From UMGS882 sp045598975 (GTDB lineage Bacteria > Bacillota > Clostridia > Oscillospirales > CAG-382): a stretch of 15,024 nucleotides of DNA. Positions within the stretch are counted from its first letter, which is position 1. The number at the start of each line of letters is the position of its first letter. The stretch covers positions 1-15,024 of the forward strand of contig JAZRVE010000037.1 in assembly GCA_045598975.1 (NCBI GenBank), in the 5' to 3' direction. Below the pieces are notes generated by a model that worked only from the letters and a program-made list of their open reading frames with translations, did no database searches and had not been told where the DNA came from. The translations under genes and the position numbers were made by a program. This document shows, one piece after another, positions 7,916-14,792 of the stretch.

Positions 7916-7968
7916 AGAAAGGAGGAAAGAAGGGAAGAAAAGAAAGAAAAAAGAAGAAAAAAAGAAAA
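7916..7968 (+). repeat. 53-base uninterrupted purine tract
   Basis: Every base from 7916 to 7968 on the plus strand is A or G. The complementary pyrimidine run follows the terminator stem on the minus strand and lies in the 5' leader region of the nucleotidyltransferase gene. It also creates a false N-terminal extension of that reading frame. Confidence 0.85.
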
Positions 7969-8011
7969 CAGACACTGCGGATCGCGCACATGCGTTTTCC
8001 GGTGTCTGTTT
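7955..8011 (-). terminator. Terminator of the transporter / adenylation-ACP-GNAT unit
   Basis: AAACAGACAC (7966-7975) pairs with GTGTCTGTTT (8002-8011). On the minus strand the 10-bp stem is followed by a long T-rich run. The loop is about 26 bases, larger than usual, but the location just past the stop at 8053 fits. Confidence 0.75.
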
Positions 8012-8052
8012 GTTACGTGCCGATATCTGTTTTTTCTGCGATCCTGCCGCCC

Positions 8053-9282
8053 TTATCCGACAGTGGGATCATCATATCGCAAAAGGTAAAACGGGACGCC
8101 GAATATCTCGCTTTTCTCGACCAGTACGGCGCCGAGAGATAAATATAAGTTCAGATCGCTTTCCGAATGGGTCTCAAACCATATTTTTCCGGAGCCCCGA
8201 AAACGTAACAGCAGTTGAAAAAACATACCGCTGCTCCGGTACTCTTCCCTGACCACCGCAATGGGGATGTGGCAATCCTTTTCCCGGTCGATATGTTTTT
8301 CGAGAAGCGAATCTTCAAAAGCGATGTATGCCTTGACCTTCCGCAGTATGTCCGGCTTGAAATGCGCGAGGAAACGGACGGTATAGAAGGGATTCAAAAA
8401 TAACGGTATGACCGATCTGTTTTTATCTTTCGGAGATTGGATGCCGAACAGAACGGTGTGGTCGTCGTTCGTATAATAATAGTCGATCCCGGCATACAAA
8501 AGATAGACCTCTTCGAGAAAAGCGCATTGCTTCACGGAGCCCGACTCTCCGTAAAGTGCCTGCAGTAAGGGGTAGTCCGCCATGCAGTCCGCGTATAGAG
8601 CCGCGGCTTTGCGGATCTCGCTCTTTTTCAGTTTTCTGAACGTGATTTCGCTCCGTGTGCCGCCGCAGGCGGAGAAGATTGCCTTCAAATCCTTTATCGT
8701 CGTGGAAAAGGTCAGAAACGGCAGAAAGTCAAAACGATATTTCTCGTAGACCGCGGACGCAAGGCGATATAACGAAAGCGAATCGATGCCGAACGAGGAA
8801 AGAAAATCGTCGTCCCCGATCCCGATGTTCTCGTTTGTGTAACGCTTTAACAGCGAGAGGAAGAAAGCGAAAGCGGAACCGTCGTCGGCGGACGGATCGG
8901 CGGCACGGCACTGCCCGATTTGCCGTGCAAGGTCTTTTCGGAGCAGCTTGTGCGCGGAGGAATACGGGATCGAAGAGAAAAAATGCACCGCTTTGATGGG
9001 ATATTTCCTCAGATGATCCCTCTGATATTTGAGAACGGAAGCCGTGACGGCTTTCTTTTCTTCATCGGTATACGCCCGATCCCGGATGACGGCATGGATC
9101 TCATCGTAAGAGAGATCTGCGCTTTTGACGCTTACGATAAAGATACCGCCGTCCGGCAGACATGGAGAAAAATGCCGTTCCAGCAATTCCGGGGAAATCT
9201 TTTCGCCGGTCTTCAACAGAATGGCGTCGGATGCCCGCCCGACGATATGGAGGTATCCGCGCCTGTCGGCATACGCAAGGTC
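8053..9282 (-). pseudogene. 3' part of the acyl-adenylating / ACP / GNAT gene, beyond an in-frame stop
   Basis: This stretch stays in the same frame as 9286-10527 and continues the protein without loss. Numbering through the stop, residues 416-540 are the adenylation C-terminal subdomain: DLAYADRRGYLHIVGRASD (A7/A8-type), then AHKLLRKDL with K527 as the likely A10 lysine. Residues ~548-620 are a carrier protein with the phosphopantetheine site GIDSLSL (S583). Residues ~630-824 resemble a GNAT acyltransferase, with VREEYRSSGMFFQLL near 760. Loading would be by acyl-AMP, then the carrier thiol, then transfer to an amine or alcohol. No credible start lies downstream of the stop: the frame from 9216 opens with TTG inside the ILLKTG motif and has no ribosome site. 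As read, this half is probably not translated. The coding sequence itself is otherwise intact, so the break looks recent. Confidence 0.75.
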
Positions 9283-9285
9283 TTA
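9283..9285 (-). other. In-frame TAA at the conserved Gly of the T-G-D-L motif
   Basis: The minus strand reads ATG ACC TAA GAC CTT, where adenylate-forming enzymes have F-x-T-G-D-L. Both sides share one frame, so this is a nonsense codon, not a frameshift. Confidence 0.9.
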
Positions 9286-10527
9286 GGTCATAAAATAACC
9301 GTTTTCGTCAAAACTGCTTTTTGTCAGATCGGGACGGTTGAAATACCCCTTCATCATCATGGGGCTTTTTACCCGGATCTCGCCGACACCGTTTTCGTCC
9401 TTGTCGGTCAGAATGACCTTAACGCCGTCTATGGAGTCGCACCGGCCTTCTCCGTCTTCAACGTACGGATCGAATCTCGTGGTGGCGACGATGGGACAGC
9501 CGCATTCCGTGGAGGAATAGGAATTGAAATAAACAAAACCGAGCTTTTGTATGTCCCGGGCGAGATTTTTCCCGCACTTTGTGCCGCCGACGAGGATGAT
9601 GTGCATCTTTTTGCCGAACATTTTCCGCGAAAAGGGGCGCATGAGGATTTTTCCGATCCCCCGGATATGCAGGTTCCGCCGGAAAAATAAAGAAACCGAC
9701 GCCGCCGCACGGTATAGAAAAAACGTTGTTTTGCTTTTGCTTTTGAGAGCGCCCTCACCGTTTTGCACGACGGTTTTCACCACTTCCGGAATCATACCGA
9801 AGATGGTCGGATTCAGCGTATTCAGATAGAAAGCGGTCTTTTCCGGGCGGAACCCGCCGACGAAAGAAAGCGCGGCTCCCGTCAGAAAGATCGCCTCCGA
9901 CGAAAACAGACCGGAAATATGAAAAAGCGGAAACGCGCAGAAATAGTTGTCGCTTTTCCGGATGCCCCCGAAGTGCGCGTTCGCGTACCGGTTGTACAGC
10001 AAAGCGTCGTACGTGAGCAGAACGGGCTTGTTTTCTCCGCTCGTGCCGGAAGAGAAAAGAACGGCACAGCAGTCCGCATCTCCGGGCAGTATGCCGGACT
10101 CTGCTTTTCCGTCCTTCAACGGCGGATAGCCGTCGCCCATCTCCATGACGGGCTCTCCGATCCCCGTCAGATCGTTTTCGTAAATGTCGCGATCGGAAAA
10201 CACCGCTTTCACCTGACATTGCGACAGATAATCGGTTAACAGCTCCCGCGGCAGGGAAGGGTCGATGATAGCGGCGGTCAGACCGTGATACGCCGCCTGA
10301 TTGAATAACAGGAACGAAAGGAAGCCCGACCGGGACACGACGGCGATCCTATCTCCCGCGTTTAGCTCAAACCGTCGGATCACGCGGTCGAACTCCCGTA
10401 TTTCCCGATAGATACGGAAATACGAAAACGACCGCAGATCGTCGCCGTCCCAAACGGTGCAAAGCGTGGTTTCCCCACGCTCGCGGCATATTTTGTCAAC
10501 GGCCTCTCTGAATTTTTCCAGACTCAT
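9283..10527 (-). CDS. Acyl-AMP ligase domain (long-chain acyl-CoA synthetase-like), cut short by stop
   Basis: The frame gives 414 residues of the N-terminal adenylation domain. The P-loop-like motif SSGTSGENK is at 159-167, FPLFHISGLF at 199-208, the A5-type SYSSTECG at 336-343 and GEIRVKSPMMMKGYF at 382-396. A stretch before the A5 motif (KILMRPFSRKMFGKKMHIILVGG) resembles long-chain acyl-CoA synthetases more than amino-acid-selecting NRPS domains, so the substrate is probably a fatty or other carboxylic acid. The start ATG 10527 lies 4 bases after the transporter stop, which implies translational coupling; its own ribosome site is weak. The frame ends at TAA 9283-9285. Family members need the C-terminal subdomain with the A8 and A10 residues, now downstream of the stop, so the truncated product should not finish the thioester step. 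Confidence 0.85.
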   Translation of the reverse strand: MSLEKFREAVDKICRERGETTLCTVWDGDDLRSFSYFRIYREIREFDRVIRRFELNAGDRIAVVSRSGFLSFLLFNQAAYHGLTAAIIDPSLPRELLTDYLSQCQVKAVFSDRDIYENDLTGIGEPVMEMGDGYPPLKDGKAESGILPGDADCCAVLFSSGTSGENKPVLLTYDALLYNRYANAHFGGIRKSDNYFCAFPLFHISGLFSSEAIFLTGAALSFVGGFRPEKTAFYLNTLNPTIFGMIPEVVKTVVQNGEGALKSKSKTTFFLYRAAASVSLFFRRNLHIRGIGKILMRPFSRKMFGKKMHIILVGGTKCGKNLARDIQKLGFVYFNSYSSTECGCPIVATTRFDPYVEDGEGRCDSIDGVKVILTDKDENGVGEIRVKSPMMMKGYFNRPDLTKSSFDENGYFMT

Positions 10528-10531
10528 GATT

Positions 10532-11482
10532 TCAAATCAACCAATCCAATACGTAAAATAAAGCATTCGAAACAAGAATGACCGCAAGCAGTGCTTTTTG
10601 TCCGGCGTTCAGCTTTTCTTTTAAGAAAACGGCGGAGAAAATCAGGAAAACGGCGGGATATGAGATCCAGATGATCTCTCCCAGCACCGCGTCGTACGTC
10701 GCGGCGATACAGTAAAGCAGCACGGACGTGACCCCGAATACTTCCGCGAGGATGGGATAGCGGTTCTTTCGGGAAAGCAGCGCGGGACGTCCCTTTTCCC
10801 GGATGAGCAGACCAAAAAGCGCAAGCACGCCGACAATGCCTTCGAAAAAGGACGTTCCGATCAGAAAATCCACCGATCCCAACGCATCGCTGCTCATGGC
10901 ATAATCGGATATTATGGAATTCGACGCGTCGCAGAGTGTCGCAAGAACGACGAAAACAAGTCCGATCGTGAAGAAAAGGCGCTCGGACATTCCTTTTTCC
11001 CCGCGTTTGGCTTCCTTGTCCTTTTTTTCCGTCAGCGGCAGAAGAACGACAGATGCGACGAGGATCAGCAGAACAATGATTTTCCGGACGTCCAGCATAT
11101 CGTAAACACTGCTGAAATTCCCCGAAGAAAGATTGATGAGTATCATCCCGATGAAGATGGGGATGAACGTTCCGCCGTTTATTGATTCCGCAAGCGATGA
11201 CGGGATAAAATAGACGGCGATCACGTAGAAAAGATTATAAAAACACATCAAAAGCGCGTGAGCAAGGATAAGCGGCTGACTTGCCAAGATCTGCCACGGC
11301 GGCATCCCGGATTCGGACAGACCGAGTGCATAAAAGATCCCCGTCAGCACAAGGCAGAAGAACCCCTGCCAGAACAAGAACACCAACCCCGTCGGCTTTT
11401 TTTGCGTCAGTTCGTATTTCTTCTGATAAACCGAACATAAGGCACAGCAGAATATGAATATGATCGAAAGAATGAATACCAT
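10532..11482 (-). CDS. EamA/DMT-superfamily membrane transporter
   Basis: The product has 316 residues and about ten hydrophobic segments (near 1-18, 32-54, 68-93, 95-117, 132-149, 168-190, 203-225, 240-261, 266-285 and 294-314), in two five-helix halves joined by a charged loop (EKKDKEAKRGEKG, ~151-163). The late segment EIIWISYPAVFLIFSAVFLKEKLNAGQ has the EamA-like pattern ending in a K-E-K turn. Family members export small metabolites or carry sugars and nucleotide-type compounds; the substrate cannot be read here. ATG 11482 is preceded by GGAGGAGA about 10 bases away. It is followed after 4 bases by the acyl-AMP ligase gene, so the two form one operon, and export of the enzyme's product is a reasonable inference. 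I see no clear promoter in the 56 bases upstream. Confidence 0.85.
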   Translation of the reverse strand: MVFILSIIFIFCCALCSVYQKKYELTQKKPTGLVFLFWQGFFCLVLTGIFYALGLSESGMPPWQILASQPLILAHALLMCFYNLFYVIAVYFIPSSLAESINGGTFIPIFIGMILINLSSGNFSSVYDMLDVRKIIVLLILVASVVLLPLTEKKDKEAKRGEKGMSERLFFTIGLVFVVLATLCDASNSIISDYAMSSDALGSVDFLIGTSFFEGIVGVLALFGLLIREKGRPALLSRKNRYPILAEVFGVTSVLLYCIAATYDAVLGEIIWISYPAVFLIFSAVFLKEKLNAGQKALLAVILVSNALFYVLDWLI

Positions 11483-11538
11483 AACGGCAAGGTCTCCTCC
11501 GTACCCGATTTTTCCGTGTAAAGCGATCGCCGTGTCTT

Positions 11539-11763
11539 TTACCAGACCAGATCCGCCGCGTGAAGCGGGTGGGCGTTCACCCTGACCTCGTAGGTCTTTC
11601 CGTCGCGGAAGCGCACCACACGGTCCGCCATTTTGGCGATCTCCTCGTTGTGCGTGACAATGATGAGCGTGGTGCCGCTTTTGACGACGTTTTCCATCAC
11701 GGAAAGGACCTCGATGCTCGTTGTGTAATCGAGTGCCGCCGTCGGTGTGTTTGTGATAAGCAT
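11539..11763 (-). pseudogene. ABC-transporter ATPase C-terminal remnant (LolD/MacB type)
   Basis: From M at 11763 the frame reads LITNTPTAALDY, then VENV..GTTLIIVTHNEEIAKMADRVVRFRDGK, and ends in NAHPLHAADLVW. The D-loop (ALDY), the H-loop (VTHN) and the typical C-terminus of the macrolide/lipoprotein-export ATPase family are present. The Walker B D-E is N-T, and the Walker A and signature regions are missing. The in-frame extension to 11832 has no family resemblance. It is therefore a truncated and mutated leftover of a ~225-residue ATPase; the rest and its permease partner are absent. It lies directly upstream of the transporter operon on the same strand, 56 bases away, and at the left edge of a more AT-rich patch. 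Confidence 0.8.
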
Positions 11764-11883
11764 TTTATCGCAGTAACAGTCAACGGTGACGGCAATCTTA
11801 ATACTATCTTGTTTAAGTTGTTCAAAAAACAAAGTGAAAAATTTGCCAACTTTTACTTGACACTATCTAAAACGGAAAAAACA

Positions 11884-11912
11884 TTGACAAAAAATCCGTT
11901 TTATGTTATATT
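11884..11912 (+). promoter_or_regulatory. Promoter of the 75-residue protein gene
   Basis: TTGACA (11884-11889), a 17-base spacer, then TATATT (11907-11912). The ATG is 33 bases beyond, with AAAGGAG at 11931-11937 as the ribosome site. Confidence 0.87.
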
Positions 11913-11944
11913 AAAATCACATAAAGAGTGAAAGGAGAAACAAC

Positions 11945-12172
11945 ATGGATATCAAAGCAAAAGCAGAGGAAATTATCTCAAAAATTAAATCCGACGGAAA
12001 CATAAAGGATAATTTTGAAAAGGACCCGGTTAAAACCGTTGAGGGTATTTTGGGCGTTGACCTTCCCGACGATGTTATAAATAATATCGTTGAGGCGGTA
12101 AAGGCAAAGCTTTCCGCAGATTCTATCGGCGGCATAGCTTCCAAAATCGGCGGACTTTTCGGCAAAAAATGA
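11945..12172 (+). CDS. Small helical protein, conserved-hypothetical type
   Basis: The 75-residue protein has no signal peptide or membrane segment. It appears to be mostly alpha-helical: a charged N-terminal helix (MDIKAKAEEIISKIKSD), then FEKDPVKTVEGILGVDLPDD, then INNIVEAVKAKLSADSIGG and a Gly/Lys-rich tail GLFGKK. I recall similar small proteins in Clostridia genomes but cannot name a function. The pattern F-x-x-D-P followed by G-V-D-L-P-D is reminiscent of NHLP/Nif11-like leader peptides of RiPP pathways; no RiPP modification enzyme lies in this window, so that is only a resemblance. Start and expression are well supported: strong ribosome site, near-consensus promoter and a long terminator hairpin. 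It is an autonomous single-gene unit within a decayed neighbourhood. Confidence 0.87.
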   Translation: MDIKAKAEEIISKIKSDGNIKDNFEKDPVKTVEGILGVDLPDDVINNIVEAVKAKLSADSIGGIASKIGGLFGKK

Positions 12173-12193
12173 TAATCCGTTAAATATTAAAAT

Positions 12194-12236
12194 AAACGGG
12201 TCTGTTTAAAAAGCAGTTTTTAAACAGACCCGTTTT
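12194..12236. terminator. Bidirectional terminator, 19-bp stem
   Basis: A perfect 19-bp stem (12194-12212 with 12217-12235) encloses a GCAG loop. The stem ends in AAA/TTT, so it can act in both directions for the small gene (+) and the esterase remnant (-, ending at 12247). Confidence 0.87.
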
Positions 12237-12246
12237 ACACTACAAA

Positions 12247-12810
12247 TTAAAGATTCTTAACAAACCATTCATATACCATTTCACTGTTATCGGGCAAACA
12301 CTCGTGTCCGAAATCGGGATAAATTACATTGCTTTTTTTGCAGGTCATTTTGTTAAATGCCGCAAACTGTGTTGACGGGGGACAAACATCGTCCATAAGT
12401 CCCGTGAACATTTTAACTTCGGCTTTTATCCTCGGAGCGAGGTGCTGCAAATCTATGTAGCCGAGCTTTGTAAATATTTCGTCCTCATGCTCGTGCCTCG
12501 GGTCGTTCTGACGGAAAAATCCTTTAAGCTCCGCATATGCGCGCTCGGCAAGGTCCATTTCCCACACACGTTTATAGTCGCAAAGGAAAGGGAAAGAGGG
12601 AGCCGCGAGCTTAACTCTTTTCTCAAGCGCGGCACAGGCTATTGTGAGCGCACCGCCCTGCGAGCCGCCGAAAGCGCCGACTCTGTTTTCGTCAACCTCG
12701 TCCATATCCATTACAATATTGCAAAGCTCCGCACAATCGAGAAATACATCACGGAACATAAGTTTTTTTGCATCGTCCTTAAGTCCTCTTATACTTGAAG
12801 TTTTACTCTT
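12247..12810 (-). pseudogene. Acetyl-xylan esterase / cephalosporin-C deacetylase-like, 5'-truncated
   Basis: The frame holds the C-terminal half of an AXE1-family alpha/beta hydrolase. It begins in family sequence at SIRGLKDDAKKLMFRDVFLDC, then has the nucleophile elbow FGGSQGGAL, the acid region GLMDDVCPPS and DFGHE with the catalytic His, ending YEWFVKNL. The family is usually ~320 residues; only ~180 are present, so the N-terminal beta-sheet and oxyanion part are lost. The open frame stops at a TGA at 12811-12813 on the minus strand, exactly where a transposase tail begins on the other strand. An ATG at 12759 exists but has no ribosome site and lies inside a conserved motif. The original enzyme deacetylated acetylated sugars; this fragment is unlikely to fold. 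Its base composition is more AT-rich than the genes on either side. Confidence 0.82.
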
Positions 12811-12926
12811 TCAATGACCTGCAAGAGCAAATGAAACGGTATTTAACACGTTCCAACAACATTCCGATGGCAGTTCCCGGTTGGAAAAGCCCGAATCAGA
12901 AGCAACGCGAGCTGGGCGGGCGCTGA
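12801..12926 (+). mobile_element. Transposase C-terminal remnant
   Basis: The plus strand reads FYSFNDLQEQMKRYL, then TRSNNIPMAVPGWKSPNQKQ and RELGGR to a TGA at 12924-12926. The NNIPM...LGWKSP-type ending is characteristic of the C-terminus of DDE integrase-like IS transposases. Only about 40 codons remain, with no catalytic residues. It abuts the truncated esterase, so insertion or recombination of an IS probably removed the esterase's 5' half. I cannot name the IS family securely, and no intact terminal repeats are visible. Confidence 0.65.
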
Positions 12927-12988
12927 CGCGCCGCCCTACGGAGTTCCCTCGCTCGGGGCTTCGCCTCTCCATCGCTCTCTCCGTACGG
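12906..12988. repeat. GC-rich intergenic hairpins after the transposase tail
   Basis: GGGCGGGCGC and GCGCCGCCC (about 12914-12936) form an imperfect stem around TGA. TACGGAG (12937-12943) pairs with CTCCGTA (12979-12985). From 12927 to 13118 I see no gene; this GC-rich block is followed by an AT-rich leader to the next promoter. Confidence 0.5.
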
Positions 12989-13118
12989 CGTATATCTGTT
13001 CTTCTTGACTCAATTATTTTTGTATTCCTGGTCTCACATCATTGACAAATGCACAGTCACGGGTGAGGGAAAGGGAAAGTCAAATGTGCCGACAAAAAAG
13101 GAAAAAACGAAAAACCAC

Positions 13119-13147
13119 TTGAAAAAGATGAAAAAATGGTGTATGAT
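13119..13147 (+). promoter_or_regulatory. Promoter of the cohesin-like secreted protein gene
   Basis: TTGAAA (13119-13124), a 17-base spacer, then TATGAT (13142-13147). The start codon is at 13176, preceded by AGGAGG at 13162-13167. Confidence 0.82.
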
Positions 13148-13175
13148 AATAACAGAAAGTCAGGAGGTATGCCGT

Positions 13176-14537
13176 ATGCGAAAAATTGCGCTGATTGTGG
13201 GATTACTGCTCTGTGTGATGAGCGTGACCGCGTGGGCGGTGACGGAAAAGACCGAGTACACGGTGACGTTAGAGGCGCTGCCGGATAATGTTTTGCAGGC
13301 GACGCTGTCTGTCAGCGCAGGCGATGCCGTCGTCGGACGGTTTGGCCTGCAATATGATCCGTCTCTCATGACACTGCTCGACACGAGCGGTACGTCCGTG
13401 CCGCAGAGTGTGCCCGAAACGGGAGCGGACGGAAAGAACTTTTTGACTTCCGTCGTGTCGGCGGCAAGCGAGGACATCGTCGTTACGGCGGAATCCGCAA
13501 AGGCGTCCGAGTTAATCAACCCGACGACCGGATGCGTCATGTTCGGCTGGTATGCCAAAAAAACGCTTGCCGCCGTCGATCCGACCGTGAATGGGGGAAA
13601 GGTGGCGGTCATCCGCTTTGTCCTCGGAGACGGCGTGGAGCTGTCCGCCGTCAAAGGCACCGTGAAGCCGGTGCAGAAGGAAGCCTGCGCGCATCTGAAC
13701 TCGTGGTCGCTCGGCATGATCGTCAGCAATTCCGACAATAAGATGTTCTATTCGTTTGCGACCGATGAGGATACAAAGCTGAAAACTTTTGTCGTATATA
13801 CGTTTGACGTCGGCACTGTCCCCACACAGCCGGAGCAGCCGACCATCGAGCAACCCATCGAACAGCCCATCGAACAGCCCGTCGAACAGCCCATCGAACA
13901 ACCCGTCGAACAGCCTGCCATTGAACAGCCTGTCGAACAACCCGTCGAACAGCCTGTCATTGAACAGCCTATCGAACAACCGACGGAACAGCCCGTGACA
14001 CAGCCGCAAACGCCGACTACGGCACGGAAACTTGATTTTTCGGTGCAGGCATACGGTGACCGGGCGTTGGTTGACTGGCGTGCGGACGGACTGACGGATG
14101 TTTCGTATTATCAGTTGGAACTGCTCGACGCAAAAGGGAACAGCGTCCGCCGGGAACTGCCCATCGTCGGAGTGTCCGACAGCTATTTAGTACGCGATCT
14201 CGCGCAGAATTTCACCTTTTTCCTGAAACTGTCGGCGTACGGCACGGACGGTACTCTGCTTGCCGCGGATACCGTCAGCGGCCAAACGACGATGGAACGC
14301 GCGGAAAGCTTTACGGCGTACCTTGTCACCTATGACGGCGAGGACGGTTATCTGTACGGCTTTGAGAGCGAGCAGGTCATCTTCGGGCAGTCGCCCACCA
14401 AGGCGCCGACGGTCTATCCGCCGCAGGACTATGAGTTTATCGGCTGGTCGCTTGACGGCGCCACGGTCGTAAACCTCGAAACTCTTGCCGTGTATGACAA
14501 TCTGTGCTTAACGGCACTGTACAAGGCGGTTTCATAA
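13176..14537 (+). CDS. Secreted cohesin-like / E-Q-P linker / Fn3 / beta-grasp repeat protein
   Basis: The product is 453 residues. The signal peptide is MRKIALIVGLLLCVMSVTAWA, probably cut after AWA. Residues ~23-210 look like a cohesin-type beta-sandwich (AGDAVVGRFGLQYDPSLMTLLD, then GKVAVIRFVL). Residues ~219-279 are a low-complexity linker with 13 E-Q-P units. Residues ~283-376 resemble fibronectin type III (VDWRADGLTDVSYYQLELLD). Residues ~377-453 match the Listeria-Bacteroides/InlB beta-grasp repeat (APTVYPPQDYEFIGWSLDG, then LTALYKA). There is no SLH, LPXTG or dockerin, so it is probably released or held by protein contact. The role is likely adhesion or scaffolding; no catalytic site is visible. 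ATG 13176 is chosen because AGGAGG lies 8 bases upstream and the signal peptide begins there; the 57 codons before it lie upstream of and across the promoter. Confidence 0.85.
   Translation: MRKIALIVGLLLCVMSVTAWAVTEKTEYTVTLEALPDNVLQATLSVSAGDAVVGRFGLQYDPSLMTLLDTSGTSVPQSVPETGADGKNFLTSVVSAASEDIVVTAESAKASELINPTTGCVMFGWYAKKTLAAVDPTVNGGKVAVIRFVLGDGVELSAVKGTVKPVQKEACAHLNSWSLGMIVSNSDNKMFYSFATDEDTKLKTFVVYTFDVGTVPTQPEQPTIEQPIEQPIEQPVEQPIEQPVEQPAIEQPVEQPVEQPVIEQPIEQPTEQPVTQPQTPTTARKLDFSVQAYGDRALVDWRADGLTDVSYYQLELLDAKGNSVRRELPIVGVSDSYLVRDLAQNFTFFLKLSAYGTDGTLLAADTVSGQTTMERAESFTAYLVTYDGEDGYLYGFESEQVIFGQSPTKAPTVYPPQDYEFIGWSLDGATVVNLETLAVYDNLCLTALYKAVS
13831..14008 (+). repeat. In-gene tandem E-Q-P coding repeat (about 12-bp unit)
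   Basis: The 12-base unit encoding E-Q-P-V or E-Q-P-I repeats, with occasional one-codon inserts (A, V, T) and synonymous changes. Thirteen E-Q-P triplets are encoded. Such tracts tend to change length by slippage without shifting frame. Confidence 0.88.
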
Positions 14538-14538
14538 A

Positions 14539-14577
14539 GAAGCCTGCGGCTTCACACCAACCGAGCCTGCGGCTCGG
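14539..14577. repeat. Two adjacent GCC-TGC-GGC hairpins
   Basis: GAAGCC-TGC-GGCTTC (14539-14553) and CCGAGCC-TGC-GGCTCGG (14561-14577) share the same core and loop. They follow the stop at 14537 by one base but lack a T-run, so terminator function is uncertain. Confidence 0.7.
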
Positions 14578-14631
14578 GGGGGCAATGTGCCGTTGCATCC
14601 ATACTGCGCTACAAGCGGTGCGGGGAAATGT

Positions 14632-14663
14632 TTTACTTTTTTCTCGCAAGAGAAAAAAGTAAA
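14632..14663. repeat. 14-bp AT-rich hairpin with GCAA loop
   Basis: TTTACTTTTTTCTC (14632-14645) pairs perfectly with 14650-14663 around GCAA. A-rich sequence follows to 14670. It may serve as the terminator of the upstream secreted-protein gene, or be part of an interspersed non-coding repeat. No gene lies between 14538 and 14790. Confidence 0.7.
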
Positions 14664-14675
14664 CAAAAAAGATTG

Positions 14676-14691
14676 CCGGGGAGTACCCCGG
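14676..14691. repeat. CCGGGG/CCCCGG hairpin
   Basis: CCGGGG-AGTA-CCCCGG forms a 6-bp GC stem 12 bases after the AT-rich hairpin. Together the pair looks like a two-hairpin unit. Confidence 0.65.
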
Positions 14692-14792
14692 ACCCCCTTG
14701 CGCCGCAGATGCCGACGCCATGCTCCGCATTCCGTCGGGAGATTTGCGGCGGATCAAACAATTGCCGCGGTGTCACCGTTGGGAGAGAATAC

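Noticed and set aside
7836..7991. 52-codon N-terminal extension of the nucleotidyltransferase, with a Phe-rich 'membrane' segment
   Set aside because: The hydrophobic run is only the translated pyrimidine tract after a terminator. The family N-terminus and ribosome site are at 7835.
7470..8252. 260-codon plus-strand frame
   Set aside because: It crosses a terminator and the purine tract, which gives a Lys/Glu-rich stretch; it has no start signals and is antisense to real genes.
9283..9285. TAA as a recoded (selenocysteine or pyrrolysine) codon
   Set aside because: Known bacterial recoding uses TGA or TAG, and the motif position requires Gly.
11764..11832. N-terminal part of the 97-codon ABC-ATPase frame as genuine protein
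   Set aside because: It bears no resemblance to ATPase sequence upstream of Walker B and falls in the more AT-rich, non-homologous flank.
13831..14008. CRISPR-like array
   Set aside because: Units are ~12 bases, contiguous, in frame and protein-coding, with no spacers and no cas genes.
13512..14009. Antisense frames rich in G-C-S or L-F-D-G-L repeats
   Set aside because: They are reverse-strand translations of the E-Q-P coding repeat.
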